Source: Synergistaceae bacterium (GTDB taxonomy: Bacteria; Synergistota; Synergistia; Synergistales; Synergistaceae). From it: a stretch of 13,586 nucleotides of DNA. Within the stretch, counting starts at the first letter, position 1; each line of letters starts with the position of its first letter. Under the pieces are notes generated by a model. The model ran no database searches and was not told the DNA's origin. It worked only from the letters and a program-made list of their open reading frames with translations. Positions 7,279 to 13,586 of the stretch are shown in pieces. The translations under genes were made by a program, and so were the position numbers. The stretch covers positions 1-13,586 of the forward strand of contig JAAZCN010000051.1 of assembly GCA_012513245.1 (NCBI GenBank). The letters are read 5' to 3'.

Positions 7279-8805
7279 TCAGAGCCAGGGTTCTTTCAGA
7301 AGCTCCTTTGCGGGTTGTGTAAGAGGTATCAGGTCTGACCTGTCGATGTACCCGAGGGAAAACTTTCTGTTCAAAGCCATCAGAAGGCGAAGGCCGAACC
7401 CTACACGGTTTAGGTATGAGAAGAGACCAACAGAGCCCAATGAAAAATTTTTTGTATCCTTGCCATATATCATAGATAGTTCCTGCATGTCGTTAAATAT
7501 CTCTTCGGGTAAAGATCCGAATTTTCTTACAGACGTGGGTACTTCCTGTTTTTTTATCCCTTCCCCGACCATTTTGCCGAACATGGCGGCCGCCATTGGA
7601 GCCCTGCAGACGCCTACAAAAGAAACGTAAGGAGCCCCAAAGGCAAGGCCCTTGAAAATACTGTCTTCGAGCGAGAAACCTCCTGTAATGGCTATGCCGG
7701 GGAGTGGTTTCCCCTCTTTTTTCATTTTGTCGAGAATGTCCCAGACAATGCTCTCAAGGAACATTGTGGGCAAGCCCCATTCATTCATCATTTTGCAGGG
7801 ACTATCTCCCGTTCCGCCTCCTGCGCCATCAAAAGTGACCAGATCTACGGATGCCTCGGAGGCGATCTTAAGGACCAGTTCCAGATCTTTTTTATCATAT
7901 CCGCCGACCTTCAGCATGATCCTTTTTGCCCCGAGTGATCTCAATGTTTTGATATAGCTGATAAGGCTTTTTTCAGTGTACATAGGCAGGCGACCCATCG
8001 CTCTGAATACGGGTCTGTATCCGGAAAGGATAAACTTTTGGATCTCCTCTGATTCCGGATCTGGGTAAACGAGTCGCCCTTTTACTTTGAGAGCTTTTGC
8101 CTCTTCATAGGATATTTTTTTTGAAATTGCCTGAATGCCCTTTGCAGCCTGTCCCAATTTAATTTCTACGCTTTTTACGCCTAATTTTTCTATGGCATAT
8201 TCAAGGACCCCGAAGGAAACATCGTCGTAATTTGCCTGGAGCACAATGTCTCCGTATCCTCTTTGATAGTTTCGGTACGAAGAGAGCATCTCTTTTATCA
8301 GGGGCGAAGATGAAACCTTGCCCTTTGAAAACTCTGCCTGACTGTCCTTGTTGACGACGGCCTCACCAATTACAGCGCTTACTCCTCCCATCGCGGCACC
8401 TGCGTAATAATCCTTCCAATTAAGCTTGGCAACCGCCGGCAGTATAAGCGGCAGTTTATGGAGGATCGGGTGCATAATACCGAGGCTGCTGGTAAGGTCA
8501 ACCTTGAGAGGGTGAGCTATATCTGCATCTTCAGGAAGGCCCTGAGCTCCGAATACCCTTCCGTTTATGTTAAAAGCTGAAAAATCAAGGGGGTATTCTT
8601 TTTCTGATGCGAACTGGCTTCCATTTGGGTTAGAGGGATATGCTGCTTCTTCTCCTCTGATAGCGGATAATCCTATCTCGCAAAGGGCGGGGCATTCCTG
8701 AACGCAGTCGGAACACATTCCGGAACAGGATGAGTGGTCCGGTGTACGGAGTCGGGTCCCATTGAACCCTGAACTCATTTTGGGGCTGTATGACATTTCC
8801 ATCAT
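7279..8805 (-). CDS. GltB-like FMN protein (glutamate synthase central-domain family) with N-terminal cysteine cluster
   Basis: About 508 residues resembling the FMN-binding barrel of the glutamate synthase large subunit (COG0069 type). Seen: VEIKLGQAAKG at 213-223, corresponding to the EIKxGQGAKP motif of GltB; IMLKVGG at 296-302; DGAGGGTGDSP at 326-336, matching DGxxGGTGxSP; and TGGFSLEDSIFKGLAFGA at 374-391, like the phosphate-binding end of the barrel. Not present: the glutaminase domain, the C-terminal GXGXG domain, and the clustered cysteines of the GltB 3Fe-4S site (only C400 there). Instead C27, C31, C34, C38 and C42 cluster near the N-terminus, a probable Fe-S site. ATG 8805 is only 3 bases from AAAGG; the next ATG (8802) is better spaced. 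It stands alone with its own promoter and terminator. Activity is unknown; an oxidoreductase of amino acid metabolism is a guess. Confidence 0.85.
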   Translation of the reverse strand: MMEMSYSPKMSSGFNGTRLRTPDHSSCSGMCSDCVQECPALCEIGLSAIRGEEAAYPSNPNGSQFASEKEYPLDFSAFNINGRVFGAQGLPEDADIAHPLKVDLTSSLGIMHPILHKLPLILPAVAKLNWKDYYAGAAMGGVSAVIGEAVVNKDSQAEFSKGKVSSSPLIKEMLSSYRNYQRGYGDIVLQANYDDVSFGVLEYAIEKLGVKSVEIKLGQAAKGIQAISKKISYEEAKALKVKGRLVYPDPESEEIQKFILSGYRPVFRAMGRLPMYTEKSLISYIKTLRSLGAKRIMLKVGGYDKKDLELVLKIASEASVDLVTFDGAGGGTGDSPCKMMNEWGLPTMFLESIVWDILDKMKKEGKPLPGIAITGGFSLEDSIFKGLAFGAPYVSFVGVCRAPMAAAMFGKMVGEGIKKQEVPTSVRKFGSLPEEIFNDMQELSMIYGKDTKNFSLGSVGLFSYLNRVGFGLRLLMALNRKFSLGYIDRSDLIPLTQPAKELLKEPWL

Positions 8806-8822
8806 CTGCCTTTCTTCTCTTT

Positions 8823-8852
8823 ATTATCGTACGACGCAGGATTTATTGTCAA
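8823..8852 (-). promoter_or_regulatory. Sigma70-type promoter for the GltB-like gene
   Basis: On the minus strand, a perfect TTGACA (8852-8847) is followed after 18 bases by GATAAT (8828-8823), five of six matches. The predicted start, near 8816, leaves a leader of only 10-14 nt, just enough for the AAAGG site before the ATGs. The short leader lowers confidence. Confidence 0.55.
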
Positions 8853-8863
8853 ACATGGTTGGC

Positions 8864-8903
8864 TTCATAAAAGAAATTGTTCACAGGTTGGTTTTATGAA
8901 CAA
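8864..8903. repeat. Nested inverted repeats in the divergent GltB-like/hydE region
   Basis: TTCATAAAA (8864-8872) and TTTTATGAA (8892-8900) are perfect 9-bp arms. A second pair, TTGTTCA (8877-8883) and TGAACAA (8897-8903), shares bases with the right arm of the first, so only one could form at a time. GGTTGG also occurs twice nearby (8857-8862 and 8886-8891). The block lies just upstream of the GltB-like -35 box and about 160 bases before hydE; a regulator-binding region is the likeliest role. Confidence 0.45.
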
Positions 8904-9064
8904 CAAAAACGAAACAAAAGCAAAATTAGTTATTTTATCCTTGTGAGCTCAAATCGTTCGTGATAGGATTCACTTGAACACGGTCCGGGTAGGAAATTAT
9001 CTTCAAATATGGATGCAAATTTATAATGTTCTCATACAGTAAGTTTGAAAGGAACGTTGATCAT

Positions 9065-10105
9065 ATGGACAACATGGCCAGGATAGATATTCTTGCAGCA
9101 AAGACTACTTTGTCAAAAGAAGAACTTGTCGCACTTCTTTCTACGTTCAGTGACCAAGATAGGAAGTACGCAGCCGGCAAGGCGCAGGAGCTTTCGCTGT
9201 CGATCTTTGGCAGAAAGATATATTCGAGGGGGCTCTTGGAAATATCAAGCTTCTGCAGTAATGACTGTTATTACTGCGGCATAAGAAAAAGCAACGTCAA
9301 GGCCGTCAGGTACAGGCTTTCTGAGGATGAGATCTATAGTTGCTGCGAATGGGCCTATGGATCGGGCTTCAGGACCTTTGTACTTCAGGGTGGTGAGGAC
9401 AGGTACTTCACAGATGACCTTCTCGTAAAAATGATCAGCAATATTAAAGACAGATACAGTGAATGCGCCGTAACGCTGTCGCTTGGTGAAAAAGAAAGAA
9501 GTTCATACCAAAGGTTCTTTAACGCAGGTGCTGACAGATATCTGCTCAGGCATGAAACAGCCTGTGATCCACACTATTCGCTGCTCCATCCTTCAGCTCA
9601 GACATTGAGTGAGAGAAAGAGATGTCTTTACGACCTGAAAGAGATCGGTTTTCAGACAGGATGCGGTCTTATGGTAGGATCTCCCTTTCAGACAAAAGAG
9701 AACCTGGCTGATGACCTTATTTTCATGAAAGAGTTTGGTCCCCATATGGTCGGTCTGGGACCTTTCATACCGCACAAAGAGACTCCATTCAGGGATAACC
9801 CTGCAGGCAGTGCAGAAGATTCTCTTTTCATGCTCAGTCTGGTAAGGTTGATGCTCCCAAGGGTCTTATTACCTGCTACCACTGCTTTGGGGACTGTAAT
9901 ATCTGACGGCAGGGAGCAGGGGATACTTGCCGGAGCCAATGTGGTAATGCCAAACATTTCGCCTTTGGATGAGCGCAAGAATTACCTGCTTTATGACAAT
10001 AAAATAGGTACGTCTGATGATGCTCTGGAGAGCCTGGTCTATGTAAGGCAAAAGATCGAAGGGATAGGGTATGAATTGGCAGTCGAACGGGGCGATTACA
10101 GCTGA
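9065..10105 (+). CDS. hydE: [FeFe]-hydrogenase H-cluster maturation radical SAM protein HydE
   Basis: A radical SAM enzyme that helps build the 2Fe subcluster of [FeFe] hydrogenases. 346 residues from ATG 9065, about the family length. Seen: the SAM-cluster motif C64-x3-C68-x2-C71 in CSNDCYYCGIRKSN, then VRYRLSEDEI, FVLQGGEDRYFTDD, TLSLGEK, DRYLLRHETA, GLMVGSPFQT, PHMVGLGPFIPHKETPF and LPATTALGT, a run that separates HydE from BioB and PylB. ATG 9065 follows GAAAGGA (9046-9052) at a rather long 12 bases. An ATG at 9026 extends the frame by 13 codons but has no ribosome site and overlaps a TATAAT at 9022-9027 that may be the -10 box; its -35 is poor. Seven T residues follow the stop but only a weak stem precedes them. 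HydF, HydG and a hydrogenase are not in view. Confidence 0.93.
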   Translation: MDNMARIDILAAKTTLSKEELVALLSTFSDQDRKYAAGKAQELSLSIFGRKIYSRGLLEISSFCSNDCYYCGIRKSNVKAVRYRLSEDEIYSCCEWAYGSGFRTFVLQGGEDRYFTDDLLVKMISNIKDRYSECAVTLSLGEKERSSYQRFFNAGADRYLLRHETACDPHYSLLHPSAQTLSERKRCLYDLKEIGFQTGCGLMVGSPFQTKENLADDLIFMKEFGPHMVGLGPFIPHKETPFRDNPAGSAEDSLFMLSLVRLMLPRVLLPATTALGTVISDGREQGILAGANVVMPNISPLDERKNYLLYDNKIGTSDDALESLVYVRQKIEGIGYELAVERGDYS

Positions 10106-10119
10106 TTTTTTTCTCTTCT

Positions 10120-10148
10120 TTGACTGGTCAGGCCGGGTATATTAGAAT
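10120..10148 (+). promoter_or_regulatory. Sigma70-type promoter for the Nif3-like gene
   Basis: TTGACT (10120-10125) and TAGAAT (10143-10148) are spaced by 17 bases, each five of six matches to consensus. The predicted start, near 10155, gives a leader of about 24 nt containing the AAAGGGGAGG ribosome site (10163-10172). This suggests that the genes from here on can be transcribed independently of hydE. Confidence 0.6.
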
Positions 10149-10178
10149 AGGAAAGCTGCGATAAAGGGGAGGATCATT

Positions 10179-10964
10179 ATGAAACTGTGCGATGTCGTAA
10201 GTCTTATAGAAAAAAGAGTACCCCTTGCATGGTCTGAGGAATGGGACAACTCCGGACTGCTTGTGGGAGATCCTGATTCTGAAATACAGAAGATAGGCAT
10301 TGCTCTCGACGCGACTGAAGATACAGTTTTAACTTCCACTAATTTAGGCTGTCAACTTCTTGTCTCACATCATCCCATCATTTTCAGACCTTTGAAGAAT
10401 ATCATACCGGACAGACCCGCCGGCAAAGCAATGGTCATGGCTATAAAAAAGGGTCTTTCATTATATGCGGCGCACACAAACTGGGATTCATCTCCCGAGG
10501 GCGTCAATTTTACTCTTGCGGAACTGCTTGGTCTTGATGACATCGAGCCTCTTATTCCGCCGGCTGACAGGTCCTCTTCATGGGGGATGGGAGCGGTCGG
10601 AGAATTTATGATGCCTATGCCATTCGAGACTGTAATGAAATTGATAAAAGAACGATGGTCTCTTTCATCGTGCACAGGATATGGCAGCAAGGCTGCGATG
10701 GTAAAAAGGATCGCGATAGGGGGCGGCTCCTGTGGCGATATGTGGGAGCAGGCCGGGGAGAAGAGCGCTTCCCTTTTTGTTACTGCCGACATGTCATATC
10801 ACAACAGGCAGGATGCTCTGAACAGCGGACTTAAACTGATCGATGTCGACCATGGAGAGATGGAAAGGGCCAGCCTGCCGAAGCTTAAATCTTTAATAGA
10901 AAAAGAGACGGGGCTAATTGTAGAGATGATCCCTGAAACAGAGAGAAAAAAATTTATACTGTAA
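10179..10964 (+). CDS. Nif3-like dinuclear metal centre hexameric protein (DUF34, YqfO/YbgI family)
   Basis: 261 residues of the conserved Nif3/DUF34 family, ring-shaped hexamers with two metal ions per active site. Homologues are often labelled GTP cyclohydrolase I type 2 homologue, but the cellular role is unsettled. Seen: the N-terminal EWDNSGLLVGD (21-31), the metal ligands H64 and H65 in SHHPIIF, H99 and D103 in AAHTNWD, and H225 with E229 in DVDHGEMERA, so the metal site looks complete. The length fits the short form without the inserted PII-like domain of Bacillus YqfO. A strong AAAGGGGAGG ribosome site precedes the ATG. trpS follows after a short gap with no terminator, so the two may be cotranscribed. 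Confidence 0.9.
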   Translation: MKLCDVVSLIEKRVPLAWSEEWDNSGLLVGDPDSEIQKIGIALDATEDTVLTSTNLGCQLLVSHHPIIFRPLKNIIPDRPAGKAMVMAIKKGLSLYAAHTNWDSSPEGVNFTLAELLGLDDIEPLIPPADRSSSWGMGAVGEFMMPMPFETVMKLIKERWSLSSCTGYGSKAAMVKRIAIGGGSCGDMWEQAGEKSASLFVTADMSYHNRQDALNSGLKLIDVDHGEMERASLPKLKSLIEKETGLIVEMIPETERKKFIL

Positions 10965-11030
10965 ACTTATCAGCATATTTTGCCATCCCCGCATGGGGCC
11001 GGTGTGACTTTAGAAAGGACAGTGGAACGA

Positions 11031-12026
11031 ATGGACGAAAAAAAGAGGATATTCAGCGGAATGAGGCCGACAGGCAAACTACATTACGGCCATATGGCAG
11101 GTGCACTGATCAACTGGGTCAAGCTCCAGAACGATTATAATTGTTTCTGGGGTATCGTAGACTGGCATGCTATGATGTCGGATTACGCAGACTGCAGCAA
11201 AATAAAGGGAAACTGCAGGGAAATCCTGCTTGACTGGCTTGCAGTAGGTTTGGATCCTGAGAAATCCTCGATATTCATCCAGTCGCATGTCAAACAGCAT
11301 GCCGAGATACACCTTGCCCTTTCGATGATAACCCCTCTTGGATGGCTTGAGCGCTGTCCGACATACAAAGAGCAGATACTTAACCTCCAGAACAAGGACC
11401 TTTCCACCTACGCCTTCCTGGGCTACCCTGTGCTTATGTCAGGTGATATCCTGCTCTATAAATCATGGGCGGTTCCGGTGGGAGAAGACCAGGGACCTCA
11501 TCTTGAACTTTCGAGGGAAGTAGCGCGCAGATTTAACCATTTCTATGGGGATATATTCCCTGAACCGGAAACACTTCTCACTCCCACTGCCAAGATGCCT
11601 GGGACAGACGGACGCAAAATGAGCAAATCCTACGGCAACGCTCTTGATATCGCAGATGATATGAAGACCATATGGGAGAAGCTGAGGACGATGACAACAG
11701 ATCCCGCAAGAGAGAGAAGGACTGACCCCGGAACACCCGAGAAGTGTCCTGTGTGGGATATACATAAATTCTTCAACAGGGATGCGCAGGAGATGTCCGA
11801 GATACACGAGGGATGTATGACTGCGGGTATCGGCTGTGTGGACTGCAAGAAAAAACTTATAGTGCACGTCAAAGAAATGATGGGCCCCATACAGGAACGA
11901 CGGGCCTATTACGAGGACCGCGAGGATGACCTGATCCAGATCCTCGAGTCAGGTGCAGCTCGCGCGCGCTCAGTGGCAGAAAAGACAATGGAAGACGTTT
12001 ATAAGGCAATGGGACTTCTTCATTGA
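11031..12026 (+). CDS. trpS: Tryptophanyl-tRNA synthetase with a four-cysteine Fe-S type motif
   Basis: Class I aminoacyl-tRNA synthetase that charges tRNA-Trp. 331 residues from ATG 11031, normal for the family. Seen: the HIGH-type signature HYGH at 18-21 in GKLHYGHMAGA, GEDQGPHLEL at 151-160 and KMSKS at 196-200. The C-terminal part has C239-x22-C262-x6-C269-x2-C272, the spacing reported for the 4Fe-4S cluster near the anticodon-binding region of Thermotoga maritima TrpRS. The frame is open upstream to a TTG at 10980, but that lead lacks a ribosome site; GAAAGGA (11013-11019) sits 11 bases before the chosen ATG. No T-box or trp leader fits in the 66-base upstream gap. The stop TGA is embedded in the scpA ribosome binding site. 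Confidence 0.95.
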   Translation: MDEKKRIFSGMRPTGKLHYGHMAGALINWVKLQNDYNCFWGIVDWHAMMSDYADCSKIKGNCREILLDWLAVGLDPEKSSIFIQSHVKQHAEIHLALSMITPLGWLERCPTYKEQILNLQNKDLSTYAFLGYPVLMSGDILLYKSWAVPVGEDQGPHLELSREVARRFNHFYGDIFPEPETLLTPTAKMPGTDGRKMSKSYGNALDIADDMKTIWEKLRTMTTDPARERRTDPGTPEKCPVWDIHKFFNRDAQEMSEIHEGCMTAGIGCVDCKKKLIVHVKEMMGPIQERRAYYEDREDDLIQILESGAARARSVAEKTMEDVYKAMGLLH

Positions 12027-12029
12027 GGA
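12025..12029 (+). promoter_or_regulatory. Ribosome binding site that decides the scpA start (TTG)
   Basis: GAGGA at 12025-12029 overlaps the last two bases of the trpS stop and lies four bases before a TTG codon at 12034. The scpA frame has no ATG nearby that keeps the conserved N-terminal domain, so this site is the main support for a TTG start and suggests coupling to trpS translation. Confidence 0.6.
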
Positions 12030-12033
12030 TAAA

Positions 12034-12825
12034 TTGACAGAACAGTACGCAGCAGCACCTAAAAACGAAAAAGAGGACCGGAGGGGGTTCGAGGTTCAGC
12101 TCGGAGCTTTTTCCGGTCCGCTTGACCTTTTGTGCCATCTGGTAGAAAGCAGAGAGATGGATCCGGCGCAGCTAAATCTGACAGAGCTGGTATCTCAGTA
12201 TGTCAGGTTTCTAGTAAACAGTAAACGCACTACACTGAACGATATGGCCGAATTCTTTTCTTTTGCCAGCAGACTCCTTTTGAGAAAGGTCCATTCACTT
12301 TTCCCCGCCCACCGTGACGCCGGTGAAGACGAAGATATTACGGATGAAGATCTGTACACCGACGAGGAAGAGCTCAGGCGAATGATCGAGGTCTTCAGGC
12401 CGTACAGGAACGGAGCGGCCTATCTAGCTGCAATTCAAAGGGAGAGAGAACATTCTTTTATCAGGATAGCTGATGAGGAAAGCACTCCCTTCTACGATCT
12501 GGGGGATCTTTACGGGCTTGCCTCCCTCTGGTGGCAGATGCTGGACGGGTACAATGAAAAAAGAAATTTAGGCGGCTGTTTTGAAGAATCGATCTGGGAC
12601 GATATCCCCGATGCCATCCCTGAGGAACGACAGGTGGAGCAGAGGATGGAAGAGCTCCTGCGCAGCATAAGGAAAAAGGAACTCTCGCTCAGAGACCTTC
12701 TCGAGGAGAGGAATAAAAAAATACTGATAGTTACGCTGCTTGCCCTGTTGGAAATGTCACGCATTGGAATGGTAAGGATCACTCAGTCTGAAACGTTGGG
12801 AGATGTTCTCGTTGCAGCAGTTTGA
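12034..12825 (+). CDS. scpA: Segregation and condensation protein A (kleisin subunit ScpA)
   Basis: The kleisin subunit of the bacterial Smc-ScpAB complex bridges the Smc heads and helps compact and segregate the chromosome. 263 residues from TTG 12034, a usual length. Seen: the N-terminal FEVQLGAFSGPLDLLCHLVESREMD with the conserved GPLDLL, LTELVSQYVRFL, an acidic middle stretch (DAGEDEDITDEDLYTDEEE) typical of the kleisin linker, and the C-terminal winged-helix segment VTLLALLEMSRIGMVRITQSE. The frame extends upstream inside trpS to a GTG at 11953, but that part encodes no ScpA-like sequence. It starts seven bases after the trpS stop and overlaps or abuts scpB, its complex partner. Confidence 0.93.
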   Translation: MTEQYAAAPKNEKEDRRGFEVQLGAFSGPLDLLCHLVESREMDPAQLNLTELVSQYVRFLVNSKRTTLNDMAEFFSFASRLLLRKVHSLFPAHRDAGEDEDITDEDLYTDEEELRRMIEVFRPYRNGAAYLAAIQREREHSFIRIADEESTPFYDLGDLYGLASLWWQMLDGYNEKRNLGGCFEESIWDDIPDAIPEERQVEQRMEELLRSIRKKELSLRDLLEERNKKILIVTLLALLEMSRIGMVRITQSETLGDVLVAAV

Positions 12826-13435
12826 TGAAAATGAAAAGAGCGGGATGGGCCTTATGGAAAGGCAGGTCGAAGCAATGCTTTTCGTATCACCGCAGCCTGT
12901 CTCAAGCCAGGAGATAGCATCGTATCTTGGCTTATCAAAGGCCAGGGTGGAGGACGCGGTCAAAACACTGAAAGAAATATATGCAAAGTCACACGGTCTG
13001 ACAATACTTTTTGTCGCCGGAGGATGGCAGATGGCAACATCGCCTGACCTTGCAGAAACTATAGAAGCTTTTTCAAACTCAGTATCAATGCAGAAAGTCC
13101 GCCTAAGCAAAGCTGCTCTTGAGACTCTCTCTGTAATTGCATACAACCAGCCTGTAACCCGCTCAGAGATAGAGGATGTCCGTTCTGTAAGATGTGACAG
13201 GGTAGTTGATACTCTTATGAAGCACGGACTTGTCAGGATATCCGGGAGAAAAAAAAGCGTTGGGTCGCCGTTGCTTTTCAGGACAACTGACCGATTTCTT
13301 GAGATATTTGGCCTTGCGGGGATAAATTCACTGCCCTCGCTTGATGAGCTCAAAGACTACAGGACAGAAGAGGCTTCTTTCGATCCCTTCGAAAGAACGG
13401 CTGACGAAAGAGATGAAGATGATAACGATGAGTGA
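12803..13435 (+). CDS. scpB: Segregation and condensation protein B (ScpB)
   Basis: A winged-helix protein that dimerises and binds the ScpA linker in the Smc complex. 210 residues as drawn, with a typical ScpB core: MERQVEAMLFVSPQPVSSQEIASYLGL, then LSKAALETLSVIAYNQPVTRSEIEDVRSV, TLMKHGLVRISGRKKSVGSPLLFRTT and FLEIFGLAGINSLPSLDEL, ending in an acidic tail. The start is uncertain. ATG 12803 overlaps scpA by 23 bases and sits directly against GGGAG; TTG 12812 is better spaced from that GGGAG (12798-12802); ATG 12845 or 12854 would give the most typical N-terminus but have weak ribosome sites. The scpA-scpB order is the usual one. The end overlaps the next gene by eight bases. Confidence 0.93.
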   Translation: MFSLQQFDENEKSGMGLMERQVEAMLFVSPQPVSSQEIASYLGLSKARVEDAVKTLKEIYAKSHGLTILFVAGGWQMATSPDLAETIEAFSNSVSMQKVRLSKAALETLSVIAYNQPVTRSEIEDVRSVRCDRVVDTLMKHGLVRISGRKKSVGSPLLFRTTDRFLEIFGLAGINSLPSLDELKDYRTEEASFDPFERTADERDEDDNDE

Positions 13436-13586
13436 ATCTAAAAAAAGCATCAGACTGAACAGGTATCTTGCTCTTTGTGGTATCGGCGCAAGGCGTAAGG
13501 TTGAAGAACACATACTGGCCGGAAAGGTAACTATCAACGGAGAAGTGGTTACCGAGCCCGGAAGGCAGGTCGAAGGAGCGGACGCA
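13428..13586 (+). CDS. Ribosomal pseudouridine synthase of the RluB/RsuA family, N-terminal S4 domain, partial
   Basis: 53 codons are visible before the right edge. The peptide shows an S4 RNA-binding domain: IRLNRYLALCGIGARRKVEEHILAGKV, then TINGEVV and PGRQV, the pattern that opens RluB/RsuA/RluF-type enzymes, which make pseudouridine in rRNA. The catalytic domain lies outside the window, so the exact subfamily is open; RluB is most likely because scpA-scpB-rluB is a widespread order. ATG 13428 overlaps the scpB stop; an in-frame ATG at 13419 is an alternative. No strong ribosome site is seen, so translation is probably coupled to scpB. Confidence 0.85.
   Translation, partial: MSESKKSIRLNRYLALCGIGARRKVEEHILAGKVTINGEVVTEPGRQVEGADA

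Noticed and set aside
10080..10112. Intrinsic terminator at the end of hydE
   Set aside because: There are seven T residues after the stop, but the nearest stem is 5 bp with a G-U pair and ends eight bases before them; too weak to call.
10965..11030. Possible T-box or trp leader before trpS
   Set aside because: The gap is 66 bases; the T-box sequence and an antiterminator/terminator pair are absent. Only a minor CCCC-GCAT-GGGG hairpin is present.
11463..11867. 134-codon minus-strand frame opposite trpS
   Set aside because: Shadow of a well-supported synthetase gene; no ribosome site or recognisable motif.
12757..13353. Long open frame of 198 codons on the minus strand
   Set aside because: It lies opposite scpB, whose protein is clearly conserved; the antisense product is Ser/Arg-rich and resembles no family I know.
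1..13586. Mobile elements, CRISPR arrays, tRNA or rRNA genes, defence or toxin-antitoxin systems
   Set aside because: Looked for transposase-like proteins, terminal repeats, regularly spaced repeats and small paired toxin-like frames; none was found.

Overview
This 13.6 kb window looks like chromosomal DNA of an anaerobic, amino-acid-fermenting bacterium. The best guess is the phylum Synergistota; this is inferred from the gene mix and protein style, not from a search. The pointers are a complete branched-chain amino acid (LIV-type) ABC importer, a HydE [FeFe]-hydrogenase maturase, a free-standing glutamate-synthase-like FMN protein with an N-terminal cysteine cluster, and a TrpRS carrying an Fe-S type cysteine motif. 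Base composition is moderate and even, and I see no mobile element, CRISPR array, tRNA or rRNA.

Layout. (1) 1-2174, minus strand: purS-purQ-purL, overlapping or nearly overlapping genes for FGAM synthase of purine synthesis; purL runs off the left edge. (2) 2175-2512: divergent control region with one near-consensus sigma70 promoter for each direction and a 16-bp inverted repeat just downstream of the rightward start site. (3) 2513-7170, plus strand: livK-livH-livM-livG-livF, with a stem-loop between livK and livH that probably lets the binding protein be made in excess over the membrane complex. (4) 7171-7278: terminator hairpin facing the minus-strand gene. (5) 7279-8805, minus strand: GltB-like FMN protein with its own promoter. 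(6) 8806-9064: divergent region with nested inverted repeats. (7) 9065-13586, plus strand: hydE, a Nif3/DUF34 gene with its own promoter, then trpS-scpA-scpB and the start of an rluB-type pseudouridine synthase gene, the last four closely packed.

How the genes relate. PurS, PurQ and PurL form one enzyme. LivKHMGF form one importer that would feed amino acid catabolism. HydE would support hydrogen metabolism that disposes of electrons from that catabolism, but its partners HydF, HydG and the hydrogenase are not in the window. ScpA and ScpB are the kleisin and winged-helix subunits of condensin. The trpS-scpA-scpB-rluB stretch is an ordinary housekeeping cluster.

I did not find a new defence, mobile or biosynthetic system. 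The points most worth a second look are the GltB-like protein, the cysteine motif in TrpRS, a substitution in a conserved PurL motif, and the control elements in the two divergent intergenic regions.
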